Shown here: one piece after another, positions 1-5,217 of the stretch
Numbering within the stretch: position 1 is the stretch's first letter
Layout of the letters: each line of letters starts with the position of its first letter
NCBI GenBank assembly: GCA_027314825.1
Contig: DAHVAB010000122.1
Coordinates: 2,154-7,370 of the forward strand
Length of the DNA stretch: 5,217 nt
Reading direction: 5' to 3'
DNA from: Solirubrobacterales bacterium
GTDB taxonomy: Bacteria > Actinomycetota > Thermoleophilia > Solirubrobacterales > Solirubrobacteraceae
Notes under the pieces: model-generated
Told to the model about the DNA's origin: nothing
Database searches by the model: none
The model's input: only the letters and a program-made list of their open reading frames with translations
Position numbers and translations under genes: made by a program

Positions 1-146
1 CGCCTCACGCCTCTGCGCGTGCGGTGGGAGAGGCGCGAGCGAGCCTGTGCGCGGCTGCCGAGCGCGGTGCCGGCGCCAAGGGCGCTCAGGGCGCCGATGA
101 CCGCGACGGCGAGGAACCAGATGAGCATGCGGCGCGCCATGCGCAT
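1..146 (-). CDS. Secreted or membrane-anchored protein, N-terminal fragment
   Basis: The frame is open from an ATG at 146 to the left edge and gives 48 full codons. The start of the protein reads MRMARRMLIWFLAVAVIGAL: a short Arg-rich n-region (R2, R5, R6), then a hydrophobic stretch from about residue 8 to 30, then an A33-Q-A35 motif that would suit signal peptidase I. There is no lipobox cysteine. After the signal the visible residues are rich in Arg and Ser. Three in-frame ATGs (146, 140, 128) compete. I chose the first because it keeps the positive n-region; no clear Shine-Dalgarno sequence precedes any of them. The mature domain lies outside the window, so no function can be given. The tRNA relic lies about 80 bp upstream on the same strand, and this gene is probably on the chromosomal side of that site. 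A short membrane protein with a single helix is the alternative to a cleaved secreted protein. Confidence 0.5.
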   Translation of the reverse strand, partial: MRMARRMLIWFLAVAVIGALSALGAGTALGSRAQARSRLSHRTRRGVR

Positions 147-196
147 CGAAGGTATCAGCACCCCAGAAGTGCGAGCGCCGGCCTCCAGGTTGCGGC

Positions 197-290
<94 letters not shown>

Positions 291-343
291 GGCATCTCGA
301 TGCGTTCGAGGGCGTTCAGATCGTCCATATTGCGGGGTTTCGC

Positions 344-361
344 GGACGCATCGGACGCATC
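344..361. repeat. Tandem 9-bp direct repeat GGACGCATC x2
   Basis: GGACGCATC occurs twice back to back, at 344-352 and 353-361, without mismatch. It lies 54 bp to the right of the tRNA relic, on the side where an element integrated at that tRNA would lie. Short tandem repeats at such a distance from a core site are typical of arm-type integrase or accessory-factor sites. Here that role is inferred only from position. Confidence 0.5.
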
Positions 362-373
362 TGGAGGAGCGAC

Positions 374-392
374 TGTTGTCAAAGTGTTGTCA
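374..392. repeat. Direct repeat TGTTGTCA x2 with 11-bp period
   Basis: TGTTGTCA occurs at 374-381 and again at 385-392, separated by AAG. The start-to-start distance of 11 bp is close to one turn of B-DNA, so both copies face the same side of the helix, as for cooperative binding of two protein copies. On the minus strand the repeat contains TTGACA, a perfect -35 hexamer, but I see no matching -10 downstream. Candidate roles are excisionase or integrase arm sites, or an operator for the gene starting at 461. Confidence 0.5.
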
Positions 393-422
393 CGGGAGGC
401 GGCGAGCGGTCGCCGGCTTGGC

Positions 423-451
423 TGGACCCCGACCGTCGAAGACGCTACGCT
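423..451 (+). promoter_or_regulatory. Possible promoter of the small gene at 461
   Basis: TGGACC at 423-428 (4 of 6 matches to the -35 consensus) and TACGCT at 446-451 (fits the actinobacterial TAnnnT -10 pattern) are separated by 17 bp. The predicted transcription start, about 7 nt after the -10, falls within a few bases of the ATG at 461. That would make the mRNA nearly leaderless and would explain why no Shine-Dalgarno sequence precedes that ATG. Matches this weak occur by chance, so confidence is low. Confidence 0.28.
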
Positions 452-460
452 GCTGGTCTG

Positions 461-664
461 ATGGCAGTGCAAGTGGAATACGTAGATCCTGAGCAGCTCT
501 GGCGGGAATCCGTCGAGGCCAAGGAACGCGCACGGCGCGCTGATGAGGAGGATCTGCGGTCGGGGCGCAAGACGGCGGAACAGCTCCAACGCGAAAATGC
601 GCTTTTCGCGTTTCCTCGTGATCGTCTCCGGATCAAACTGGACTCCGCGCGTCGACTCTCCTGA
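461..664 (+). CDS. Small charged helical protein of unknown function, partner of nucleotidyltransferase
   Basis: This encodes 67 residues beginning MAVQVEYVDPEQLWRESVEA. The frame is open far upstream, but coding character starts at this ATG. Residues about 10-45 are dense in Arg, Glu, Asp, Ala and Lys and should form one long amphipathic helix; the rest (about residues 46-67) is basic, with FAFPRDRLRIKL near the end. It has no signal peptide, membrane segment or metal motif. I do not recognise a named family. It ends 25 bp before the ATG at 690 and points the same way as the nucleotidyltransferase gene, so the two probably form one transcript. Small charged proteins coded just upstream of MNT/AbiEii-like nucleotidyltransferases are often antitoxins or adaptors; that role is inferred from position only. 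No Shine-Dalgarno sequence precedes the start, which may be leaderless. The opposite strand is also open here but reads as an antisense shadow. Confidence 0.6.
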   Translation: MAVQVEYVDPEQLWRESVEAKERARRADEEDLRSGRKTAEQLQRENALFAFPRDRLRIKLDSARRLS

Positions 665-689
665 CTGCTGAGGCACAGCCGCAGCCGCG

Positions 690-749
690 ATGGATGATCA
701 ACCGGCACGCGATCCTGCGCCGCCGCTCGACATTCCGAGGCCGAACGAA
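690..749 (+). other. Displaced N-terminus of the nucleotidyltransferase, out of frame
   Basis: An ATG at 690 opens a frame reading MDDQPARDPAPPLDIPRPNE, which looks like a natural bacterial N-terminus but degenerates into a Ser/Arg/Ala/Gly-rich tail and stops near 790. From about 737 the frame of the nucleotidyltransferase reads EAERIIGRLEKVIRQRHVIL, a normal helix leading into its first beta strand, yet that frame has an in-frame TGA at 695-697 and no ATG, GTG or TTG before 788. Joining the two needs a single -1 shift between about 732 and 750. No classical slippery heptamer is visible, so a one-base deletion or a sequencing error is likelier than programmed frameshifting. Confidence 0.5.
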
Positions 750-787
750 TCATCGGGCGCCTCGAGAAGGTCATCCGCCAGAGGCAC

Positions 788-1477
788 GTGATTCTGGTCG
801 GCGGGCAGGCGGTTGCGCTCTGGACCGTGTATCTCCAAGACCAGCTTGAGCACGCTGTCATGCCGGCAGAAGTGGTGAGCAGCGATCTCGATCTGCTCGG
901 CGTGGCTCGGGATGCTCAGCGGGCGGCCGAACTGCTTGGCGGGCGTGTTTACCTGTCGCGCTGGGAGGATCGCACGCCATTGACCGGGGTCGCGCTGTTT
1001 CTCGATGGCGACGGGCATGAGCGGCGGCTCGACGTGATGCACGGCATCCACGGTATGCGCTCCGATGACATCAGGGACACCGCGATCGAGGTCGATGTGC
1101 GGCTCGACGATGGCCGGCGGGTTCCGGTCTGGGTGATGCACCCGGAGCGCTGCATGGAGAGTCGCGTATACAACAGCGTTCTCGCGAACAAGCAGACCGA
1201 CCTTGCCTGGCGCCAGCTGCGCGCGTCGATCCTCTGTGCCCGTGCCTTCAGCGAGCTGCTGCTCGACGAGCGTGGGAAGGCGGCGGTGCGCGACGTGCTG
1301 AAACTCAACGAGCGCGTCTTCCGCTTCGCTCAGGCCGACGGGTGCGTACGTCTCGCGCTCGATCGCGGCATCGAGGTCTTCGACGCCGTGCTCGAGGATG
1401 AGCGGCTGCCGGATGAGTTCAGGATGATTCGCCTGCCGCAGATGCAGGACCGCATCCGGGCGTTGCGCGGGCTCTGA
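788..1477 (+). CDS. MNT/AbiEii-like nucleotidyltransferase (probably frameshifted at its N-terminus)
   Basis: The protein has the signature of the DNA polymerase beta-like nucleotidyltransferase fold as seen in MNT, AbiEii and related toxin-type enzymes. It shows GGQA at residues 5-8, the metal-binding pair D33-x-D35 in SSDLDLLG, and a third acidic residue at D82 in RRLDVMHGI. The second half is helical and contains HPERCME at 118-124 and ANKQTDLAWRQLR around 133-145. Proteins of this type transfer a nucleotide to RNA or protein targets and often act as toxins or resistance enzymes; the substrate here is unknown. All three catalytic acids are present. The only available start in this frame is GTG 788, which begins directly at the first beta strand and cuts off the preceding helix still visible at 737-787. 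The true gene probably began at 690 and is interrupted by a -1 shift. It follows the 67-residue gene and converges on the SWIM gene. Confidence 0.68.
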   Translation: MILVGGQAVALWTVYLQDQLEHAVMPAEVVSSDLDLLGVARDAQRAAELLGGRVYLSRWEDRTPLTGVALFLDGDGHERRLDVMHGIHGMRSDDIRDTAIEVDVRLDDGRRVPVWVMHPERCMESRVYNSVLANKQTDLAWRQLRASILCARAFSELLLDERGKAAVRDVLKLNERVFRFAQADGCVRLALDRGIEVFDAVLEDERLPDEFRMIRLPQMQDRIRALRGL

Positions 1478-1550
1478 TCAGCGGTGCGCCGCGGCTCATA
1501 CCGCCTCTGTCTCATGAAGCTGGCGATACGCTGCGGCTCATGCCGCCTTG
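1478..1550. terminator. Repeated hairpin at the convergent gene junction
   Basis: Two near-identical copies of GCGGCTCATxCCGCCT lie at 1491-1506 and 1533-1548, 42 bp apart. Each can fold on itself: the second has a perfect GCGGC/GCCGC stem with a TCAT loop, the first a GCGG/CCGC stem. They sit where the plus-strand nucleotidyltransferase (stop at 1477) and the minus-strand SWIM gene (stop at 1538) meet, and the second copy overlaps the SWIM stop codon. A bidirectional transcription end is the natural reading. There is no T-run, so a typical intrinsic terminator is not shown, but high-GC actinomycetes often lack one. Confidence 0.38.
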
Positions 1551-3265
1551 CTTGCTTGGAGTCCGTCCATGAGCTTCATCAGGTTGCGCTTCGGCTTGTG
1601 GGCGACCCTGACCTCTTCAAGGTAGCTGGCGAAGTCGTGCGGTCTGCCGCACTCGACGAGCAGCGGGCGGATCGCCTCATCTATCAGCCTCACGGCCTCT
1701 TCATATGAGTGCTTGTCCCTGCCGGCGATCGTCCGCTCGACGTGGCTGCGATAGACGGCAAGCGTGTCCTCGGGGTGCTCTGCTCTGCGCCCGTCGGCGA
1801 GCTCCAGCCACAGGCTGGTCGTGCAGCCACTCTCGTTCGCGGCCTGCCAGGCAGCCTCTAGGTCCCGCTCCCAGAGCAGGACACGCACGAGCTCGGAGGC
1901 GTCGTGAGGCGGCAGGAAGGAGCGGCGCCTGTCCTGGCCGAGCTTGCCGCCGCGCAGCAGCGCGAGCGCGTCCTTGCGCCGCTGCCTCCATTCTCCGAGC
2001 GTCTTCGCGTCGATCGCGAGCTGCTTGTAGGTGTCGAGCGCCGGGCGGGAGGCGAACATCGCGGAGGAGTGCTCGATCGCCTCGGCGGTCTGCCCGCGTC
2101 GTCGGTGCTCGGCGATCAGGAAGCTGTGCAGGCGCTGGTCAGGGGAGTCGGGAAACTCGGAGATGCCTCGCTGCGCCCACTGCAGTGCGAGGTCGTGCTC
2201 ACCGCGAGAGCTGCAGAGCTCCGCGATCCGCAGGAAGTTGTAGGGGCTCGCGAGGTCGCGTTGACGCACCTCGATCTGCTCGGAGAGATCGCCGGAAAGC
2301 TCCGCGAGCGTCTCCATGATCTGGGTGATGCGAAAGCGCGAGCCGTAGCGTTCGCGCGAGCCATCGCTTGGGTCGAGCTTGCCGACGTGCTCCCAGCGGG
2401 CGTTGGCGAGCTCGCGGTAGTGCGCAAGCCCCGTCTCGCCGAGGATCTCCTCGTAGGTCGCCGCCGCGCGGTGGAAGAGGTCCCAGTGCCCGTCGAGCTC
2501 GCGCGAGAAGAGACGCTGCGCGAGTTGCACGGGGTCCGGCTTGCCCTCATCGCAGGCCTCGAAGTGCAGGTCCTGCAGACGAGTCGCGAGATCACTCATC
2601 TGGCCGTCGGAGTCGTCGATGTGCTCGAGCGAGCGCTCCACCGCGGCGAGGGCGTACTCGGTCAGCTCGATCACCTCGCTTGCGCGTCCTTCGGCGAGCA
2701 GCTCGTCGAGGACGTCGAGCGTCTCTTCGATGCCGCTCACATAGCCCCACACCTCACGGTAGGGGATGAACTCGCCGAAGGCGAACGCTTGGTCGATCAA
2801 CATCCGCAGCGAGTCGATGTCGCCATTCGCCGGCTGCGCTGAGCGGGCGGTCAGCAGCAGCAGCCTGCGCGCGAGTCGTTCGTCGCCGTGCGCGTGGTCG
2901 ATCAACAGCTCTGCGAGCGCGCTCGGAGGAAGGCCCTCCAGATGGGCGCGCGCATCCTCGAGCGTCGGTCCCAGCGGCTCGTCCTCGCGGAGCCACCGCA
3001 GCGCGACCGCGACGCAGTGCTTGCAGAAGGCGCCGTCGAGGCCGACTGGGCAGGAGCAGGAGAACCGCAGCCGGCCCTCCTTTGCGTGCAGCTCGACGGT
3101 GTAGCTCTCGTTCCCCTCGACGGTGGCGCTGAGGCGTCCAGTCTCGGTTCGCAGCGGCCCGACGCGACCCTCTTCGAGATACTCCTCGCCGCGCTCGAAG
3201 GAGCGCGGCGAGGCGAGACGTCCGACGACTGCCTCGCTCAGAACGCCTTCCAGTTGCTCGCGCAT
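1538..3265 (-). CDS. SWIM zinc-finger protein with helical-repeat body
   Basis: The 575-residue protein carries a SWIM zinc finger near its N-terminus: C70-S-C72, eight residues, then C81-K-H83 (CxCx8CxH). SWIM domains bind DNA or protein partners and recur next to or inside SWI2/SNF2-type helicases. An N-terminal segment (about residues 12-60, with SFERGEEYLEEGRVGPL) leads into the finger, as in family members I know. From about residue 110 to the end the chain is almost all helical, with TPR-like pairs (for example around RIAELCSSRGEHDLALQWA). A conserved basic patch lies near the C-terminus (VAHKPKRNLMKLMDGL). Length and domain order match intact actinobacterial members, and the reading frame is unbroken. 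The ATG at 3265 fits the usual N-terminus, although the ribosome site is weak. It is a likely cytoplasmic nucleic-acid-linked adaptor with no visible enzyme motif. The helicase gene lies 95 bp upstream on the same strand and may be co-transcribed with it. Confidence 0.88.
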   Translation of the reverse strand: MREQLEGVLSEAVVGRLASPRSFERGEEYLEEGRVGPLRTETGRLSATVEGNESYTVELHAKEGRLRFSCSCPVGLDGAFCKHCVAVALRWLREDEPLGPTLEDARAHLEGLPPSALAELLIDHAHGDERLARRLLLLTARSAQPANGDIDSLRMLIDQAFAFGEFIPYREVWGYVSGIEETLDVLDELLAEGRASEVIELTEYALAAVERSLEHIDDSDGQMSDLATRLQDLHFEACDEGKPDPVQLAQRLFSRELDGHWDLFHRAAATYEEILGETGLAHYRELANARWEHVGKLDPSDGSRERYGSRFRITQIMETLAELSGDLSEQIEVRQRDLASPYNFLRIAELCSSRGEHDLALQWAQRGISEFPDSPDQRLHSFLIAEHRRRGQTAEAIEHSSAMFASRPALDTYKQLAIDAKTLGEWRQRRKDALALLRGGKLGQDRRRSFLPPHDASELVRVLLWERDLEAAWQAANESGCTTSLWLELADGRRAEHPEDTLAVYRSHVERTIAGRDKHSYEEAVRLIDEAIRPLLVECGRPHDFASYLEEVRVAHKPKRNLMKLMDGLQASKAA

Positions 3266-3360
3266 GAGTCCACGACACTACGCCGCACGCCGGGGGAAAT
3301 CCGCCGAGGCGGCGTCCAATTGGAGCTGTCCGCGGAGGCACGTTGCTCTGACGCGAGGGC
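3266..3360 (-). promoter_or_regulatory. Helicase-SWIM gap with palindrome and small hairpin
   Basis: The 95-bp gap between the helicase stop and the SWIM start contains a perfect 10-bp palindrome, TCCAATTGGA at 3315-3324, about 50 bp before the SWIM ATG. Next to it is CCGCCGAGGCGG at 3301-3312, which can form a short stem. The palindrome could be an operator for the SWIM gene, and the stem a weak terminator after the helicase. No convincing -35/-10 pair was found on the minus strand, so read-through from the helicase remains possible. Confidence 0.25.
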
Positions 3361-4638
3361 TCAGACGGCTTCAGCGAGTTTGTAGCCGAGCGAGCGGTAG
3401 GCGCTCATGCGCTTGGCGAACATGCGCCGCAGGACGGGCAGCTCCGCGTCGAGGTAGTCGTAGACGAGGATCTCGCGCTTGCCGGGGTGGGCGCGGTGCA
3501 GCCGTCCGGCGTACTGGACGACGGTGCCCTTCCACGCGATCGGCATCGCGAGCAGCAGCGCATCGAGATGCGGGTCGTCAAAGCCCTCGCCGATGTAGCG
3601 GCCGGTCGCGAGCACGATGCGCCCGCCGTCGTCCTCACGCCTGGCGAGCCGCTCATGCGCCGCGTGCTGTTCGGCCGACCGCATCTCACCGTGCAGGGTA
3701 ATGAGCGTGTAGGCGCTCTCGGCAAGGCGCGCGGCGAGGCGCTGGAGGTGCTCGCGCCGTTCTGTGATCACGATCGGGCAGCGGCCCTGCGCTGCTAGCC
3801 GTAGCGTGTCGTCTGCGATCATCTCGGTGCGTTGCTCGTCGTTAGCGAGCGCGGTGAAGACCTCCTGGATGCTCGCGTCGGTGGGAAGCGTCTGCGGGTC
3901 AAAGGAGGTTTCGCGCCGCACGACGCGCAGCGCGAACGGCTGCGATGAGCGCCTTGCGCTTGGCTCGATCGTGTGGCGAACCGGGCCGCACTGCATCGCG
4001 ATGATCGGGTGGTGCCCATCACGGCGCTTCGGCGTCGCTGTCAGCCCGGTCACATACCGCGAAGGCGAGGCTTGCAAGACACGTTCGGTCGTCACGGCCG
4101 GTACGTGGTGGCACTCGTCGACGACGACGTGGCCGTAGCCGGCCAGCAGTTCGTCAAGCCCCTTCCGGCGGGCGAGGGTCTGGACCATCGCGACATCCAC
4201 TCTGCCCGTCGGCTTGTCGCGGCCGCCGCCGATCGTCCCGATCGCGTCGGCGTCGAGATCGAGGAACTCGCTCAGGCGCTGGACCCACTGGAGCAGCAGC
4301 GGCTTGCGATGGACGAGCACGAGCGTCGAGCGTGCCCGCTCGGCGATCAGCCGCGTCGCGATCACGGTCTTGCCGATGCCAGGCGGTGCGCACAGCACGC
4401 CGGACTCGTGGGCGAGCATCGGTGGTACAGCCTCCTCCTGGTGGGCACTCAGCTCGCCGACGAGACGCGTCTGAAGCGGCTCGCCGTCGATGCGCTCATC
4501 GGTGAGCTCCAAGGTGACGCCGAGCCCGGCGAGCAGCTCCGCCAACGGCCCGCGGCAGCCCCGCGGCAGCACGAGGAAGCAGCTGGTCTGCTCGAAGCAC
4601 GCGATCACGCGCGGGGTCCGGGCGGTGGACTTGCGCAT
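3361..4638 (-). CDS. SF2 DECH-box helicase (XPB/TOTE-type), probably N-terminally truncated by an IS
   Basis: The 425 residues contain a full two-lobed SF2 ATPase core: Walker A APPGIGKT (84-91), motif II DECH (174-177), motif III in GLTATPKRRDG (198-208), motif V around GEGFDD (350-355) and motif VI QYAGRLHR (375-382). The HQEE stretch at 66-69 lies where the Q-like motif is expected. The closest relatives I recall are long proteins in which this helicase follows an archaeo-eukaryotic primase domain (TOTE-type conflict systems). In them a segment like EFYxxQAMRL...PRVI precedes the helicase core. Here the in-frame codons just before the ATG (4639-4656) read FFELQA, continuing that motif into QAMR, although no upstream start codon exists and no Shine-Dalgarno precedes the ATG. 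The homology ends near 4657-4660, next to the presumed ISL3 end. So the gene is most likely a 3' remnant: the motor motifs are intact but the N-terminal half is missing. Whether it is still expressed is unknown. The SWIM gene follows it. Confidence 0.87.
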   Translation of the reverse strand: MRKSTARTPRVIACFEQTSCFLVLPRGCRGPLAELLAGLGVTLELTDERIDGEPLQTRLVGELSAHQEEAVPPMLAHESGVLCAPPGIGKTVIATRLIAERARSTLVLVHRKPLLLQWVQRLSEFLDLDADAIGTIGGGRDKPTGRVDVAMVQTLARRKGLDELLAGYGHVVVDECHHVPAVTTERVLQASPSRYVTGLTATPKRRDGHHPIIAMQCGPVRHTIEPSARRSSQPFALRVVRRETSFDPQTLPTDASIQEVFTALANDEQRTEMIADDTLRLAAQGRCPIVITERREHLQRLAARLAESAYTLITLHGEMRSAEQHAAHERLARREDDGGRIVLATGRYIGEGFDDPHLDALLLAMPIAWKGTVVQYAGRLHRAHPGKREILVYDYLDAELPVLRRMFAKRMSAYRSLGYKLAEAV

Positions 4639-4733
4639 CGCTTGAAGCTCGAAGAACTTCGGGCTCCTCGCTGTTTCGTGTGGGTTTCGTCTGGTCGGCG
4701 TGATTTGCTGCTGGGCTTCTGATCCTCGATGAT

Positions 4734-4737
4734 GGAG
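4734..4737 (+). promoter_or_regulatory. Shine-Dalgarno site of the transposase
   Basis: GGAG at 4734-4737 lies 7 nt before the ATG at 4745. It is one of the few clear ribosome-binding sites in the window and supports this ATG as the transposase start. Confidence 0.6.
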
Positions 4738-4744
4738 CCTCGGT

Positions 4745-5217
4745 ATGCCCGATGTGGAGTTGTTTCAGCGCGCTCTTGGTCTTGTGGAGCCGTGGGAGGT
4801 GGTGGATGTCGAGTTCGACGCGGAGCGTCGGCGGCTGGATCTGCGGATCGACTTCCCGAAGGGCTCGAGGTTCTCGTGCCCGGAGTGCGATCGTGAGGGC
4901 TGCAAGGTGCACGACACCGAGACGCAGACGTGGAGGCACCTGAACTTCTTCCAGCACGAGGCGTACCTGCACGCGCGGGTGCCGCGGGTGATCTGCGCCG
5001 AGCATGGGACGCACAAGATCAGCCTGCCGTGGGCGCGGGAGCGCTCTGACTTCACGCTGCTGTTCGAGGCGTTCGTGCTGCTGCTGGCACGGGAGACGAC
5101 CTTCACGGGCGCCTCGCGTATCAGTGGACTGTCGGTCCACCGGGTCATGGCGCTGTGCGAGAAGTACGTGAACGAGGCGGTCAGTACGGCCGACCTCAGC
5201 GAGGTGCGGCGGGTGGC
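4745..5217 (+). CDS. ISL3-family transposase, N-terminal part (runs off right edge)
   Basis: The open frame gives 157 codons from ATG 4745 without a stop. The chain shows the ISL3 N-terminal zinc finger: C45-PE-C48, then C84-AE-H87 in RVICAEHG, with the characteristic KVHDTETQTWRHLNFF (54-69) and ISLPWARERSDFTLLFEAFV segments between and after. A helix-turn-helix-like stretch follows at about 120-145 (TGASRISGLSVHRVMALC). These N-terminal domains bind the IS terminal repeats. The DDE catalytic domain, which makes up most of these roughly 400-residue enzymes, lies beyond the window, so activity cannot be judged. The gene points away from the helicase and is divergent from it. No frameshift is seen in the visible part. 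Confidence 0.88.
   Translation, partial: MPDVELFQRALGLVEPWEVVDVEFDAERRRLDLRIDFPKGSRFSCPECDREGCKVHDTETQTWRHLNFFQHEAYLHARVPRVICAEHGTHKISLPWARERSDFTLLFEAFVLLLARETTFTGASRISGLSVHRVMALCEKYVNEAVSTADLSEVRRV

Larger units (their letters stand above)
4661..5217 (+). mobile_element. ISL3-family insertion sequence, left part
   Basis: The ISL3-type transposase gene marks an insertion sequence that enters here and continues beyond the right edge. The left end is placed at about 4661 (GGGCTCCTCGCTGTTTCGTG): helicase homology stops just before it, ISL3-family terminal repeats commonly begin with GGCTC or GGGTC (from memory), and it leaves an 84-bp leader before the transposase ATG. ISL3 elements usually make 8-bp target duplications, so the 8 bases just outside the end (about 4653-4660, AGAACTTC) should reappear after the right end. 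The right terminal repeat is not in the window, so the boundary remains an inference accurate to a few bases. Confidence 0.7.

Noticed and set aside
732..750. Programmed -1 ribosomal frameshifting in the nucleotidyltransferase
   Set aside because: No X-XXY-YYZ slippery heptamer or strong downstream stem is evident; a deletion or sequencing error is simpler.
698..1141. Minus-strand frame opposite the nucleotidyltransferase
   Set aside because: It is opposite the catalytic GGQA and DLD motifs and lacks any domain of its own.
1904..2842. Long plus-strand open frame (312 codons) opposite the SWIM gene
   Set aside because: It is antisense to a clearly conserved zinc-finger protein. Its composition mirrors the complementary codons, and no domain is seen. 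Such shadows are common at this GC content.
3973..4722. Plus-strand open frame (249 codons) opposite the helicase
   Set aside because: It is antisense to the Walker A and DECH motifs of the helicase and crosses the presumed IS boundary. It has no recognisable domain.
4496..5140. Minus-strand open frame of 214 codons across the IS left end
   Set aside because: It is antisense to the ISL3 transposase zinc-finger region and in a different frame from the helicase, so it is a shadow of both.

Overview
The window is uniformly GC-rich with strongly G/C-biased third codon positions. It carries a SWIM zinc-finger protein of the type common in actinobacteria and a tRNA-Leu relic whose 3' CCA is not encoded. 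A high-GC actinomycete, possibly a Thermoleophilia/Solirubrobacterales-like lineage, is the best guess; the phylum is an inference and not proven by the sequence.

Layout from left to right. (1) Positions 1-146, minus strand: the 5' end of a gene for a secreted or membrane-anchored protein that runs off the left edge. (2) Positions 229-290, minus strand: most of a tRNA-Leu(CAG). The anticodon arm, long variable arm, T arm and 3' acceptor strand are intact, but the D arm is missing. It looks like the tRNA 3' segment left at one end of an integrated element, or a D-arm deletion. Just to its right are two sets of short direct repeats (344-361 and 374-392) of the kind expected for integrase or excisionase binding. 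(3) Positions 461-1477, plus strand: a two-gene module made of a 67-residue charged protein followed by a MNT/AbiEii-like nucleotidyltransferase. The nucleotidyltransferase reading frame appears to be broken by a -1 shift close to its N-terminus. (4) Positions 1478-1550: the convergent junction, with a repeated hairpin. (5) Positions 1538-3265, minus strand: a 575-residue SWIM zinc-finger protein with a helical-repeat body. (6) Positions 3361-4638, minus strand: an SF2 helicase of the XPB-like type that in other genomes forms the C-terminal half of long primase-helicase proteins (the TOTE-type architecture, from memory). (7) From about 4661 to the right edge: the left end of an ISL3-family insertion sequence and the 5' part of its transposase.

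Main reading: this is accessory DNA. If the tRNA piece is an attachment-site remnant, its polarity puts the chromosome on the left and the element on the right, which fits the gene content. The helicase homology continues in frame upstream of its only ATG and stops where the presumed IS end begins. The helicase is therefore probably the 3' remnant of a larger gene split by the IS, with the missing 5' part expected beyond the right edge. The helicase and SWIM genes share a strand with a 95-bp gap and may be co-transcribed; the nucleotidyltransferase pair is a separate, convergent unit. No complete known defence system can be named from this window alone.
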